This document shows positions 30,791 through 41,685 of a stretch of 64,000 nucleotides of DNA, in pieces (within the stretch, counting starts at the first letter, position 1; every line of letters starts with the position of its first letter). The notes below the pieces were generated by a model. That model had not been told where the DNA came from. It saw only the letters and a program-made list of their open reading frames with translations, and ran no database searches. The position numbers were made by a program, and so were the translations under genes. This stretch comes from Dreissena polymorpha. Its lineage: Eukaryota > Mollusca > Bivalvia > Myida > Dreissenidae. Location: positions 75,867,116-75,931,115 of the forward strand of contig NC_068359.1 in NCBI RefSeq assembly GCF_020536995.1, written 5' to 3'.

Positions 30791-32301
30791 AAACTTAAGC
30801 TAAATTCCTGTTATAAAGCGCTGTTACTGTTATATATACGAAGATATATGAAGAACGCAAACGTGCACGTTGCGCAGTCGCCAGCAACTTTTCGCGCAGT
30901 GTGTAGGCATAGAATGCCATGTCGCCATGATTATTTCGACCTTATGTCAACTACATCGAACATGGCGTCTGCACGGGGCACTGAATTTAGCACGCATAGA
31001 ACGCCGTAGCAACGCATCTTTGGCATCTCTGCAAGCGATAAATGGACATGTCGACCTTCCGAAGGCTGTCTTCATTGACAGGTCACACTGTCCTCAGTGG
31101 TGGGTTACACTGTCATTAGTATGTGTCCTTAGTGGTCAGTTGCCAAAGAAATACAAATGAGATTTTCTTGTGTCCTGCGTCCCTTTTCACAAACATTACG
31201 AGTCCAAATCCGAGACTTAACTACGAATTACTTAAATTCGAGACATCTTCAGCTCAAATTGTTGTACTCTACCACGTCATGTTAGTGTTGTAAACATTAT
31301 GAATTACGTTATGTTTTATGATAATGCTATAATGGTATAAACGCTGTATTGTTCCTTTGAGTCTTAAATAAAAACTCAGAAAATGTTTGCACACAGTTCG
31401 TGATTTTAAATCATATTGCCTTCAGACAGTGCAATTTATGTGGACAAGATACGGCGCCTGCGCAAGGCGGCCCCAGTGGTATTCGTCACTGGTGCTTGTT
31501 GAAAAAACTCCTAGCAAAGGGTATTACATCAAAGCTCTTGTTAATTTTTGTATGCAATTAATAGAGGTGGATAAATCATTAAGAGGTGTTAAGTATTCCG
31601 TTAGTTCCATTTAGACAATTTGCATTGTCGACCTCTGCATGTAGGTGCGAAAACGCGAAAACACGATTCAAAGGCACAAAATCACGACGTGATAACGCAA
31701 TATCACGATTCAAACTCGCAACGTTGTGACTTTACAAGGTCTAACACGCGAGATTACGCATTATTGCATCGTAATATCGCGTTATCGGTTCGTCGTCTTT
31801 TATCATCGAATCGTGCTTTCGCGATTCCGCCATCATAATCCGTAGAGAGAGTGAGAGTGGGGTGGGTGGGGGAGACAGAAATAGATCTCTCTATGGAGAG
31901 AGATTTGGGCAATTCTAAACAATTGGTCCATGTTTACCGAAGGATATTAATTTTCAGTTTGCGCCTGAGTAACTTAAAATATTGTTAAGTGGCCACATGC
32001 AGTTAAATATAATTATATGAAATGGCTATCCTTTTTAAACTAAATTAAGCTTCGGAGTCCGACTTTAATGAAACAAAATAATTTTTGGATTTTCGTTTTA
32101 CCCTTAAATTTACTCGTAAGAGCGCTGTATGGCATTTATGAAGAAAAGTAAAATTTGAAAGTTATCAAATTTAGTTATTTAAAATGAATGGATAGATTTT
32201 TAAACCTACTTAAAATGCTTTAAATTAATAAATTTTAAATAAAATCAAGAGATCCAGGATAAAACAATAATAAAATAAAAGAAAGAAAAAAAATGTAATC
32301 C

Positions 32302-32365
32302 ACAGCAAGGCTCGGACCACTGACCCTTGGAGTTACAGTCTACAGATAAGACCACTCTACTGTCC
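32302..32365 (-). ncRNA. tRNA-like relic within the repeat, copy 1
   Basis: The minus strand reads GGACAGTAGAGTGGTC (A-box-like), a loop CTGTAAC resembling a tyrosine anticodon loop, and CAGTGGTCCGAGCC (B-box-like). Stem pairing is poor, so this is a relic or a tRNA-derived promoter piece. Confidence 0.35.
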
Positions 32366-32894
32366 ATCTGATATAAAAGATGGTGTATTTTATACTTTGT
32401 CCTCGTAATAGCCTATAGTTACTTTCAAGCAAAGTTGTTTCCATTGTTTCCATTAGAGAAATCAAAGGACTGCACACATTAGTTTGTTCATTGAGCCTGT
32501 CAGACGAAAACAGGGCTTAATGCATTTTTAGTGTCGCTTGTAATAATTATTGCTGTTCTTTCGTCATCCGTTGTCGAAAAACACTTCATCAGACGATGAT
32601 TTCTCTTTTTCTTATGTAGATTCGATAGTAGGCGATGTAAGTAAACGTGTTTGCAAGAAAAGAAGAGTTGATTATGCATTTCTGAGTAAGGGATGAACTG
32701 AGCGTTACTCACATTCACTTTTAACCATTTACAGCGAGGTTGTTGAAATCGTTATGATACAAATGCAACTTATTTATTATTAAATTAATAAAAAACATTA
32801 TAAATCATAATATGAAAAAGCACACTATAACGTTTTGGGCATCATTCTTTAAATATGTTGGTTCTATTTTTTACTACTTAGCACATGCACAGCA

Positions 32895-32897
<3 letters not shown>

Positions 32898-32987
<90 letters not shown>
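32898..32987. repeat. (TA)n microsatellite, left of the insertion
   Basis: About 45 uninterrupted TA units directly before the Penelope-like element. Confidence 0.95.
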
Positions 32988-32989
<2 letters not shown>

Positions 32990-33230
32990 ATGTCACCGTG
33001 TCCAGGAACTCGAGTTTTTCCGAAGAATAGCGGAGCTCAAGTTTAATGCGAGGATTGATTTCATTTCCTTGTGTGTGGAAAGTTTTAAGTGCCTCGATAC
33101 CATGCGTCCATAAGCCCCACACATCATCCACTTAAAACTTTCCACAAGGAAATGAAATCAATCCTCGCATTAAACTTGAGCTCCGCTATTCTTCGGAAAA
33201 ACTCGAGTTCCTGGACACGGTGACATCAAT
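32988..33230. repeat. Head-to-head inverted repeat at the 5' edge of the Penelope-like element
   Basis: TGATGTCACCGTGTCCAGGA at 32988 is the reverse complement of TCCTGGACACGGTGACATCA near 33211-33230. The arms are about 95-100 bases with a loop of about 45, one arm having a 4-base extra GTGT. Confidence 0.85.
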
Positions 33231-34143
33231 ACAATACGGGCGCCTTCAAACCGACCTATATACTAATCCTACTGATAAACATCTGTACCTACACAGGGAT
33301 TCTTCGCACCCGGAGTCTACAAAAAAAGCGATACCATATGGTCTGGGTGTGCGTGCGAAAAGAATTTGTTCAGAGGAGTTTGCCTACCGGAAGCACAGAC
33401 AGGCTGTGAAAGCACAGCTCGTAAACCGTGGATATGACGGAGAGTTTGTAGAGACCGAATTAATAAAGGTCGACAATAAAAAGAGAGAGGACCTTCTACG
33501 CGAAAAGAATAACTCGGAACGTAATACAAGGATTCCGCTCGTGATTACGTTTTCGCGCGCACTACCGAACTTCGGCCGTATCATCCGCAGACACCTACAC
33601 ACGCTGCACACGTCTGATCGAATGAAGGAAGTGTTCCCTGAGCCCCCATTAGTAGCCTTCAGAAGGGATTGCAACCTGCAAGACATCCTAGTACACAAGA
33701 AACACAATAGGATGTTCTTCCGGAAGCCCAACATGAGCGGGCCCTGTGGGGCGCAGAGGTGCGTCATTTGCCCGTACATGGTGACGGCGGACTACTTCAC
33801 AGATCCCAGCGGCAGAAAGTACAGCGTGAGAAACAATGTTGATTGCAAATCATCCAATGTTGTGTACGCGGTCAACTGTCGTCGCTGTTGCAAGTACGTG
33901 TATGTGGGAGAGACCGGCGGAACTCTGTACCAGCGACATCTGTTGAATCTGTCGCGTATTCGCACACAGCACAGTGACCCGGTAGCTGAACATTTCTACA
34001 CAGACGGACACTCCATGGAAGATTTTCAAATAATAGGACTTGAAAAACTAAACGGGTCGGACGAGTATCGCAAGACAATTGAGCAATTATGGAAGGCAAA
34101 ACTAAGGACATACCGACCATATGGCATCAACGTGCAAGAATAA
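33220..34143 (+). CDS. Penelope-like element: RT end plus GIY-YIG endonuclease, 307 codons open
   Basis: The open frame starts upstream in the truncated region, so the listed start is only where the open frame was measured. Early residues (RLQTDLYTNPTDKHLYLHRD) are the usual C-terminal end of the Penelope reverse transcriptase. Near residue 178 a CxxxxCxxC knuckle (CGAQRCVIC) precedes the endonuclease. Around residues 212-240 come VVYAVNC, CCKYVYVGETGGTLYQRH (the GIY-YIG core with its conserved Arg) and later HFYTDGHS. It ends PYGINVQE then TAA. GIY-YIG enzymes nick DNA to prime reverse transcription. The frame is intact to its stop, suggesting a young insertion. Confidence 0.85.
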   Translation: MTSIQYGRLQTDLYTNPTDKHLYLHRDSSHPESTKKAIPYGLGVRAKRICSEEFAYRKHRQAVKAQLVNRGYDGEFVETELIKVDNKKREDLLREKNNSERNTRIPLVITFSRALPNFGRIIRRHLHTLHTSDRMKEVFPEPPLVAFRRDCNLQDILVHKKHNRMFFRKPNMSGPCGAQRCVICPYMVTADYFTDPSGRKYSVRNNVDCKSSNVVYAVNCRRCCKYVYVGETGGTLYQRHLLNLSRIRTQHSDPVAEHFYTDGHSMEDFQIIGLEKLNGSDEYRKTIEQLWKAKLRTYRPYGINVQE

Positions 34144-34274
34144 ACAGACATGAAAGGGCGCGAAAACAACGTTGACGCCGGAAATGCACGACGTCATATC
34201 CGCACATATTTGAAATGGCCGCTGATGAAGACCGTGAGGTCGAAAGCTTCGGCATAAAATAATTACAGCGTTTT

Positions 34275-34277
<3 letters not shown>

Positions 34278-34367
<90 letters not shown>
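34278..34367. repeat. (TA)n microsatellite, right of the insertion
   Basis: About 45 TA units directly after the 3' end of the Penelope-like element, so the element splits a TA tract. Confidence 0.95.
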
Positions 34368-34372
<5 letters not shown>

Positions 34373-35302
34373 GATTGTATACGTGGTATATCATTTCTTC
34401 GATTATTAAATGTGTCGATTAAGACTTTCTTGTTGTATATCAGTGGTAAAGTATCGTTGTTTATTGAGACAATAGAGAATTGATGTTGCGCATGCGCTTC
34501 AAAATGTTCTGAATCTGTTTTTACGGAAAAAAAACATTGCGGCGTAAGTAAACCATACCTGGTATACATGTATTAGATTTATCTGATAATCTTATCAAAA
34601 TATTGGTTAATCACAAGCAATTTACCCGAACAATATCATCGTCAAAATTGAGTATGTGATCATATTCGGTTACTATATTAGCAACTTACCGTGTTTTAAT
34701 AAAGATTATTAATTCAATAAAATAAAAAAAAAACGCAAGTTTGACATGAAAGAGAAGCAATAGAATAAAAACTGTGTGTTATGTCCCCAGACAGCGGTGT
34801 GTAAGTCCTCAGTGGTAGGGTCTTGACAAGTTGGAAACAAACAAAAGTGCATGTACTTAAATATCCGATATATTTGAGAAGCTTAAGTTATCAAATATAA
34901 TAGAATAATATTAATTATTATTAAAATAACATAACAGACAGTGATAAATAATACATTTTCATATAAAGACAATTTTTAATACTTAGAATATATTTGTGTG
35001 TCATGTCCTCAGAAAATAGTGTTTGAAGTCCTGACTGGCTGTGTGTAAGTTGCCCTCATTGGTTGGTTTGTCCTCAGTGATAGGTCTGTCCTCAGTGTGA
35101 AGTGTATCAAGCAACTGTCCCGATTTAGCAGTCAAATTTCATGTTTTATCCTTATTGTTAGTCTTAAAATAAATAGCTGGATAGGTAGGAAATCAGCAAC
35201 TTTATATACGTAAAAAAAGTTCAACGTCATATCATGCTTGCAAAGTGGTGCCCCCAGTGGTCGGCAAAAATTATGTGTCCTCAGTTTGCACGGTAGATAC
35301 GT

Positions 35303-35314
35303 ATGTGTGCGTGC

Positions 35315-35391
<77 letters not shown>

Positions 35392-35405
35392 TGTGTGTGT
35401 GTGTG
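35303..35405. repeat. (GT)n microsatellite
   Basis: About 100 bases of GT with a few GC and GA interruptions at the edges. Confidence 0.95.
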
Positions 35406-35499
35406 AAGATCTCCAAACACTAGGTTATAAGATCATTTATTAGCAAAACCACCGCTAAGCTACCTGAACATTACACTTTTGTATATTTATTATATCTAG

Positions 35500-36060
35500 G
35501 CAAACGTTTGGAAATGGATCATGTGTGTCCAAAACTAGGTCACCAGGTCAAATGTTCGAAAAATTGTGTAACCACTTTCGAAGCTAAATTTATGACTCGA
35601 TCTTCGTGAAAAGTGATCAGAAAGTAAATCTTTACATTATTAACCTTGATCAGCTGTGTCCAAAAGCTAGGTTAACAGATCAAAACATAAATTCAACAGT
35701 GTTCCCTCTCTGTAATCCACATTTTCGACTCAAAACTGATGGTAAGCAGATTTGTCTTGACCATTTTAAGGTTAAGTTTGAATATAGGGCAGATACATTC
35801 AAAAGCTAGGTCATCAGATTAAATCTTTATAAGGAGTATTTACCATTGCCTTGATCTTAATAAAACATGGGTCAGAATGTTTACCTTGAAAATATCTAGG
35901 TCTCAAAAAAGTTATTCCAGGTGCAATCTTTTATAACTCATTCTTCATTAAACTTTGTCAAAATGTTTATCCTGACACTATCAAAGCCATCTTTGAGTCA
36001 AGCGGGGTCAAAACCAAGGTAACCGTTGAAAGACTTCGACCATTAGTGTACCTATAACTT
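35500..36060. repeat. Degenerate ~135-base repeat with CTAGGTCANCAGNTCAAA motif
   Basis: GTGTCCAAAACTAGGTCACC (35527), GTGTCCAAAAGCTAGGTTAA (35655) and ATTCAAAAGCTAGGTCATCA (35797) head three loosely similar blocks. The sequence 36060-36480 after it holds nothing recognisable. Confidence 0.5.
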
Positions 36061-37717
36061 AAGTGAGCACTTCATAACTATCTGGGCCCTCTTGTTATAT
36101 AGAGCAGATAAGGGCTTTGTCCTAACAAATGACCCTGTGAAATCGGAAACTTAAATGGTCATAGTAACAATGACTCATTTTATAATAAACCAGAAATGTG
36201 TCTATCGTTCACGGATGTCCCCGCTAAATGCCGCTGGACTCATAAATTAGTATTCGGTGGATTGTCATCATATGAATTTATTATGTAAATAATACAACAA
36301 AATAACTAAGGGCAAACAATCAAAGATGATATAGTAATAGTTAGGCTTCTTATGATTCTGCACATCGTTTTAATATGACTTTTCAAGCTGATACTCCTGC
36401 TACTTTTAAAGGCATGCTACGGCCAAAATTTAAATTATAAATAACAAAGGATGATAACTCTACGGAACAGTTATACGGAGGTCTTCATTGACAGGTCACA
36501 CTGTCCGCAGTGGTGGGTTACACTGTCATCAGTATGTGTCCTTAGTGGTCAGTTGCCAAAGAAATACAAATGAGATTTTCTTGTGTCCTGCGTCCCTTTT
36601 CACAAACATTACGAGTCCAAATCCGAGACTTAACTACGAATTACTTAAATTCGAGACATCTTCAGCTCAAATTGTTGTACTCTACCACGTCATGTTAGTG
36701 TTGTAAACATTATGAATTACGTTATGTTTTATGATAATGCTATAATGGTATAAACGCTATATTGTTCCTTTGAGTCTTAAATAAAAACTCAGAATATGTA
36801 TGCACACAGTTCGTGATTTTAAATCATATTGCCTTCAGACAGTGCAATTTATGTGGACAAGATACGGCGCCTGCGCAAGGCGGCCCCAGTGGTATTCGTC
36901 ACTGGTGCTTGTTGAAAAAACTCCTAGCAAAGGATATTACATCAAAGCTCTTGTTAATTTTTGTATGCAATTAATAGAGGTGGATAAATCATTAAGAGGT
37001 GTTAAGTATTCCGTTAGTTCCATTTAGACAATTTGCATTGTCGACCTCTGCATGTAGGTGCGAAAACGCGAAAACACGATTCAAAGGCACAAAATCACGA
37101 CGTGATAACGCAATATCACGATTCAAACTCGCAACGTGTTGACTTTACAAGGTCTAACACGCGAGATTACGCATTATTGCATCGTAATATCGCGTTATCG
37201 GTTCGTCGTCTTTTATCATCGAATCGTGCTTTCGCGATTCCGCCATCATAATCCGTAGAGAGAGTGAGAGTGGGGTGGGTGGGGGAGACAGAAATAGAGG
37301 GGTAGATATATGGAGAGAGATTTTGGCAATTCTAAACAATTAGTCCATGTTTACCGAAGGATATTAATTTTCAGTTTGCGCCTGAGTAACTTAAAATATT
37401 GTTAAGTGGCCACATGCAGTTAAATATAATTATATGAAATGGCTATCCTTTTTAAACTAAATTAAGCTTCGGAGTCCGACTTTAATGAAACAAAATAATT
37501 TTTGGATTTTCGTTTTACCCTTAAATTTACTCGTAAGAGCGCTGTATGGCATTAATGAAGATAAGTAAAATTTGAAAGTTATCAAATTTAGTTATTTAAA
37601 ATGAATGGATAGATTTTTAAACCTACTTAAAATGCTTTAAATTAATAAATTTTAAATGAAATCAAGAGATCCAGGATAAAACAATAATAAAATAAAAGAA
37701 AGAAAAAAATGTAATCC

Positions 37718-37781
37718 ACAGCAAGGCTCGGACCACTGACCCTTGGAGTAACAGTCTACAGATAAGACCACTCTACTGTCC
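37718..37781 (-). ncRNA. tRNA-like relic within the repeat, copy 2
   Basis: The same sequence as 32302-32365 with one difference, present because the whole repeat is duplicated. Confidence 0.35.
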
Positions 37782-38304
37782 ATCTGATATAGAAGATGGT
37801 GTATTTTATACTTTGTCCTCGTAATAGCCTATAGTTACTTTCAAGCAAAGTTGTTTCCATTGTTTCCATTAGAGAAATCAAAGGACTGCACACATTAGTT
37901 TGTTCATTGAGCCTGTCAGACGAAAACAGGGCTTAATGCATTTTTAGTGTCGTTTGTAATAATTATTGCTGTTCTTTCGTCATCCGTTGTCGAAAAACAC
38001 TTCATCAGACGATGATTTCTCTTTTTCTTATGTAGATTCGATAGTAGGCGATGTAAGTAAACGTGTTTGCAAGAAAAGAAGAGTTGATTATGCATTTCTG
38101 AGTAAGGGATGAACTGAGCGTTACTCACATTCACTTTTAACCATTTACAGCGAGGTGGTTGGAATCGTTATGATACAAATGCAACTTATTTATTATTAAA
38201 TTAATGAAAAACATTATAAATCATAATATGAAAAAGCACACTATAACGTTTTGGGCATCATTCTTTAAATATGTTGGTTCTATTTTTTACTACTTAGCAC
38301 AGCA

Positions 38305-38417
<113 letters not shown>

Positions 38418-39062
38418 GATTGTATACGTGGTATATCATTTCGATTATTAAATGTGTCGATTAAGACTTTCTTGTTGTATATCAGTGGTAAAGTATCGTT
38501 GTTTATTGAGACAATAGAGAATTGATGTTGCGCATGCGCTTCAAAATGTTCTGAATCTGTTTTTACGGAAAAAAAACATTGCGGCGTAAGTAAACCATAC
38601 CTGGTATACATGTATTAGATTTATCTGATAATCTTATCAAAATATTGGTTAATTACAAGCAATTTACCCGAACAATATCATCGTCAAAATTGAGTATGTG
38701 ATCATATACGGTTACTATATTAGCAACTTACCGTGTTTTAATAAAGATTATTAATTCAATAAAATAAAAAAGAAACGCACGTTTGACATGAAAGAGAAGC
38801 AATAGAATAAAAACTGTGTGTTATGTCCCCAGACAGCGGTGTGTAAGTCCCGGTAACCACGCGCGTAGTGAATGATATTGCGGTCAGTACGGAAATATTG
38901 GGTTTGCATGGTTAAACGCGCAGTAATCATAATCGGCCGTCAGAGTCCATGGAACACATGGACGTGTTCGTTTGTTTACCGGAAGTGGCGTCTGTCTGCA
39001 GCCGCATTTTGTCAGATCAAGGAAGTCTGTAGAATGCGGTTTGGAGTTTTTCCGGCTGATTT

Positions 39063-39332
39063 TCATAAACCGAAAAAAACTGTCGTCTTCACATTTCGGC
39101 ACTTGGCGGATACCGGAAACTCGTTCGGAAACTTGGCGGATACCGAACAATCATTCGGACAGCTCCCGGGAATTTCGTACTCTGAGCGAAAATGCCGATC
39201 AATTTTGTCTGTATGTGTTTTATAGTAAGCGCGTTTGTGGCGGAACACCGGAAGTACGTAGACGTCATAATCCTCGTCATCGTCCTCTAGACACACACAA
39301 CAGACGTATTTCAGAATTGTCTTCTTCTTCAT
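39063..39332 (-). CDS. Possible short protein or first exon, unknown
   Basis: ATG at 39332 opens a 90-codon minus-strand frame: MKKKTILKYVCCVCLEDDDE, then YDVYVLPVFRHKRAYYKTHT and a CPNDCSVSAKFPNEFPVSAK region coded by a direct DNA repeat (CTTGGCGGATACCG twice). The surrounding 38851-39400 is CpG-rich and single-copy, as at a promoter. The acidic patch followed by a basic patch faintly recalls the N-termini of Harbinger nucleases, but no family is recognised. Confidence 0.3.
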   Translation of the reverse strand: MKKKTILKYVCCVCLEDDDEDYDVYVLPVFRHKRAYYKTHTDKIDRHFRSEYEIPGSCPNDCSVSAKFPNEFPVSAKCRNVKTTVFFGL

Positions 39333-39511
39333 TGTATCGTCACTTGAGCAAATCAATTTTTAATCATTATTATAAAAAATAATTACAACAAAATTGGAGA
39401 AACAATGAAATGTAAAAGCTCATTTTTCATGATAAATGTTCGAGCTTAAATATAGTATTCAACGTAGTATCCAGTGAATAGGTAATATAATGTTGTGCGG
39501 TTAATTCTGAA

Positions 39512-39554
39512 TGACGTCACACATGACGTCATCGGATTGGACGGCGTATATTTA
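39512..39554 (+). promoter_or_regulatory. Promoter-like cluster: two CREs, inverted CCAAT, TATA
   Basis: TGACGTCA occurs at 39512-39519 and 39524-39531, ATTGG at 39536-39540 and TATATTTA at 39547-39554, in the usual order and spacing for a plus-strand core promoter. It lies about 440 bases before the first Ig exon seen. CRE sites bind CREB/ATF factors; use in this animal is inferred. Confidence 0.45.
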
Positions 39555-39689
39555 AGCGTCAAAACGGTAACGGGACCATTTTAAAGTCGAAGCGGAAACG
39601 GGACAAGTATATAGTTGTTTCAATATAAAATAAGCAAGTATTTGATAATAAAGTTTCAGTGTCTCGTACGTAGGAAGAAGTACCTCAAT

Positions 39690-39860
39690 ATTAAGAAAGT
39701 TGTACCTTTTTATTGAGGAAAGAATATATCATCGTATTTAGAAGTTTGTATTTCCTTATTGAGGAGTTGGTTCATCGTTATTTAAGAATTAGTACCGCCT
39801 TATTTATGAGTTGGTTCATCATTATTGATGCCTCCTTCTTTACGACCTGGAACCTCCTAA
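39690..39860. repeat. Degenerate ~38-base repeat (GTACCTCCTTATTGAGGA)
   Basis: Blocks such as TTGTACCTTTTTATTGAGGA, TTGTATTTCCTTATTGAGGA and GTACCGCCTTATTTATGAG follow one another with GTTGGTTCATC between them. Confidence 0.6.
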
Positions 39861-39992
39861 TGTATTAATTTGTGCCTCCTTATCTTCGATTTGTTACGAG
39901 TGTGTAAAAAGTATCTCGTTATTTAGAGAGTCTAGTTTTGAAACCAATGGTAATTGCTGCACACTGACGATTTCACTATGGACGTGATTCAG

Positions 39993-40105
39993 GTTAGGTG
40001 GCTCTACAACTCCTTGATGGTGTCGGCGGATGACAACGTTACCATGGAGATGGCCGATACCGACAGGGCGCGCTTCACCATCCAGCGGCCATACGCAAGT
40101 GACTG
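39993..40105 (+). CDS. Ig protein exon 1 seen (Ig1, first half)
   Basis: Acceptor GTGATTCAG, donor GACTG|GTAACC. It encodes VRWLYNSLMVSADDN and RARFTIQRPYASDW. The open frame continues upstream (DDFTMDVIQ), so the true start of the exon could be earlier. Confidence 0.6.
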
Positions 40106-41292
40106 GTAACCGACGTGTGTTAATTATGTTCAAAGTAATGTACACATGTGCGCTCCAAGTTAATAAAGCAAATATCACCCCACTTGTTTCATAATTCGAA
40201 GTTACTGCATTGGAATATATTAACACTTAATACATAAGTGAACTCATTTGAATACAAAAATAATAATTGTTTACACGTTACGTCCTTTATCAATAAAAAT
40301 TGATTATATTTATAACTTGATTTTATAATCGGAAAATCGATAGAATTATTTACATCAGTATTTTGAACATACTGAAATACCTGGGACTTAACAACCTGTG
40401 ACGTAAACAAACACTTTACCGCCACGGTCTAAGGTGCGATATTGTTGGTTAATTGATTCGAGTCCATCTTTTGTTTCTGTACCCAGGTTCCTGGTAATGA
40501 AACCCGCACATAGAAAGGATGCTGGCTCGTACGCTTACGGGGCGAATGCATCCATCGTCATATCCGCCCGAGTTGTCATAGAGTGTAAGTAAACTGTTGT
40601 TATTGTCAGGATCATCAATGTTACAAAACTAAAAAGAAAGAGCGATTATATAATCCATCAGTAAGTGACAAGATACGCATGTTTGTAAACAGGTTTTATA
40701 ACTAAATAGTCAGATGTTGAGCAACTGTACTTTGCACACATATATGTATACGGCCCTTTTAGACGCCCCGAAGATCGTTGGTTATCTATCACGTGACATC
40801 CACATGCAGGTGTGCGAGCGGACACCACGTGTCGTCATGTGGTGCAACGTGTCCGGTCAGCCCTCCCCGCCGTCAAGTGGTTCTACCGGAAGGACGAGAA
40901 CGCGCAACAGACTTGTGAGAAAATCCATCATTTGTTCGTATGTGATATTGTCCCTGAGTTATTTCCCTTATTACAAAGAATCTGTTTGTTTATTTCATTG
41001 GATATTTCTCCGTAGTATTTTCAGCCATATTAAGGAAATAGGTTAAAAAACACTATTAAGGTTTACTTGTACTTAGCGCACTTACTTATACCATTATCTG
41101 ACATTCGCCCTACATTAATCAGAGGTAAGGAAAGACACGAGTTAAATAAGGCAGTTTATATTGCATATATCGGCCTCTACAATCACATGATTTTTATTCC
41201 GGACGTAGATCACTCCAACCAAGGTCAATATCGATGTGAGGTCAGCAACGCGCACGGAAGTGACGTCATTGTATTCCACGTTCACGTCATAG
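39993..41292 (+). CDS. IgLON/lachesin-like two-Ig protein gene (partial, one frame break)
   Basis: Exons 39993-40105, 40487-40584, 40763-40914 and 41125-41292. Exons 1-2 make Ig domain 1: VRWLYNS (C strand Trp), then W-FLVMKPAHRKDAGSYAYG (E-F strands; Tyr replaces the usual second cysteine) and ARVVIE-YAPKIVG leading into domain 2, a linker typical of IgLON and lachesin proteins. Exons 3-4 make Ig domain 2: VVMWCNVSGQPSP, (after a one-base offset) AVKWFYRKDE, and MIFIPDVDHSNQGQYRCEVS with NAHGSD. Such proteins are cell-surface adhesion molecules. Phases 2, 1, 1 agree once the missing base in exon 3 is allowed for. The signal peptide, any third Ig and the anchor were not found. Confidence 0.72.
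40487..40584 (+). CDS. Ig protein exon 2 (Ig1, second half)
   Basis: Acceptor TGTACCCAG, donor GAGT|GTAAGT. It encodes FLVMKPAHRKDAGSYAYGAN and ends ARVVIE. The DAGSY motif marks the F strand of an Ig domain; the expected Cys after it is Tyr. Confidence 0.72.
40763..40914 (+). CDS. Ig protein exon 3 (Ig2, first half), one base short
   Basis: Acceptor CCCTTTTAG. It encodes YAPKIVGYLSRDIHMQ, then VVMWCNVSGQPSP; from there the sense continues one frame over as AVKWFYRKDENAQQT. The offset sits in a CCCC run (40865-40868). The consensus donor ACTT|GTGAGA restores phase 1 for exon 4. Confidence 0.68.
41125..41292 (+). CDS. Ig protein exon 4 (Ig2, second half)
   Basis: Acceptor TTAATCAGAG, donor ATAG|GTAATA. 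It encodes GLYNHMIFIPDVDHSNQGQY, RCEVSNAHGSD and VIVFHVHVIG, the E, F and G strands of an Ig domain. The exon ends in phase 1, so at least one further exon should exist. Confidence 0.72.
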
Positions 41293-41379
41293 GTAATAGG
41301 AAACATATCAGAATTTCTGTAAAACGTGTTTAGCCACGTGATTGATCTGTATGATTTTTTCCAAAAAGAATACAGTCAA

Positions 41380-41475
41380 ACCTGAGAACAGCGGTCAGTC
41401 AAGGGAAATGACCAAAGTGGCCGTTGTCCACAGGTGACCGTTGTTTTCGGATCACAATTTTTAGATGGTGGGTCG
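41380..41475. repeat. Short dispersed repeat fragment (ACCAAAGTGGCCGTTGTCC)
   Basis: The block AACAGCGGTCAGTCAAGGG...CCGTTGTCCACAGGTGACCG has the repeated GACCGTTGT pattern seen in invertebrate dispersed repeats. Only one copy is in the window, so this is by memory. Confidence 0.3.
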
Positions 41476-41685
41476 GTTGGTAGTATTGCTACGTCGTTAT
41501 CCCACCCAGTCGTTTGCATACAGTGTGAAACAAAGGCTCATCGCCGATAACTAAGCATTATAACATAATTAACTTACATTGAATAATACAGAATAATATA
41601 TTATAAATTGATTTAATTTCATATTTTTTAACTAAATCAATGACTTTATCAACGCCGGTATAATTGTTTACGCATGCATCTCGTT

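Larger units (their letters stand above)
26850..31067 (+). repeat. Tandem array of ~1.55 kb TCCTCAG-type units
   Basis: Landmarks recur in the same order: TGTCCTCAG near 27545, 29205 and 31090; GGCGCCTGCGCAAGGCG near 26872, 27910, 29596 and 31455; and CAGTCGCCAGCA near 27200, 28775 and 30865. The third unit is longer because a fragment of another element (30135-30790) lies within it. Interiors include a 44-base tandem repeat of CGCATGCGCACGTAA at 28366-28480. No coding potential was recognised. Confidence 0.7.
32988..34277 (+). mobile_element. 5'-truncated Penelope-like retroelement with inverted 5' piece
   Basis: The forward part (about 33131-34277) encodes the end of a reverse transcriptase region ([15 protein letters not shown]), a linker and a GIY-YIG endonuclease. 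It is preceded by a reverse-complement copy of its own first ~100 bases (32988-33122), an arrangement known for Penelope elements. It ends AATTACAGCGTTTTGTTTA and then (TA)n. The catalytic part of the reverse transcriptase is absent, so the copy is truncated. Penelope-like elements often insert at TA-rich or simple-repeat sites. Confidence 0.85.
31068..35109 (+). repeat. TCCTCAG-type repeat unit, long copy containing a Penelope-like element
   Basis: From GTCTTCATTGACAGGTCACA to GTCCTCAGTGTGAAGTGTAT. It matches 36481-38850 almost base for base over 31068-34808, apart from the insertion at 32988-34277. Motifs TGTCCTCAGTGG lie at both ends in the same orientation. Confidence 0.75.

Noticed and set aside
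32302-32365. Functional tRNA-Tyr
   Set aside because: The loop resembles a tyrosine tRNA but the stems do not pair, and it occurs only within the repeat; kept as a relic.
33317-34120. Minus-strand frames within the Penelope-like element
   Set aside because: Shadows of the plus-strand GIY-YIG frame.
32812-34569. Long frames reading Tyr-Ile repeats
   Set aside because: They are translations of (TA)n microsatellites joined to flanking DNA.
35132-35416. Frame with Thr-His repeats
   Set aside because: Translation of the (GT)n microsatellite.
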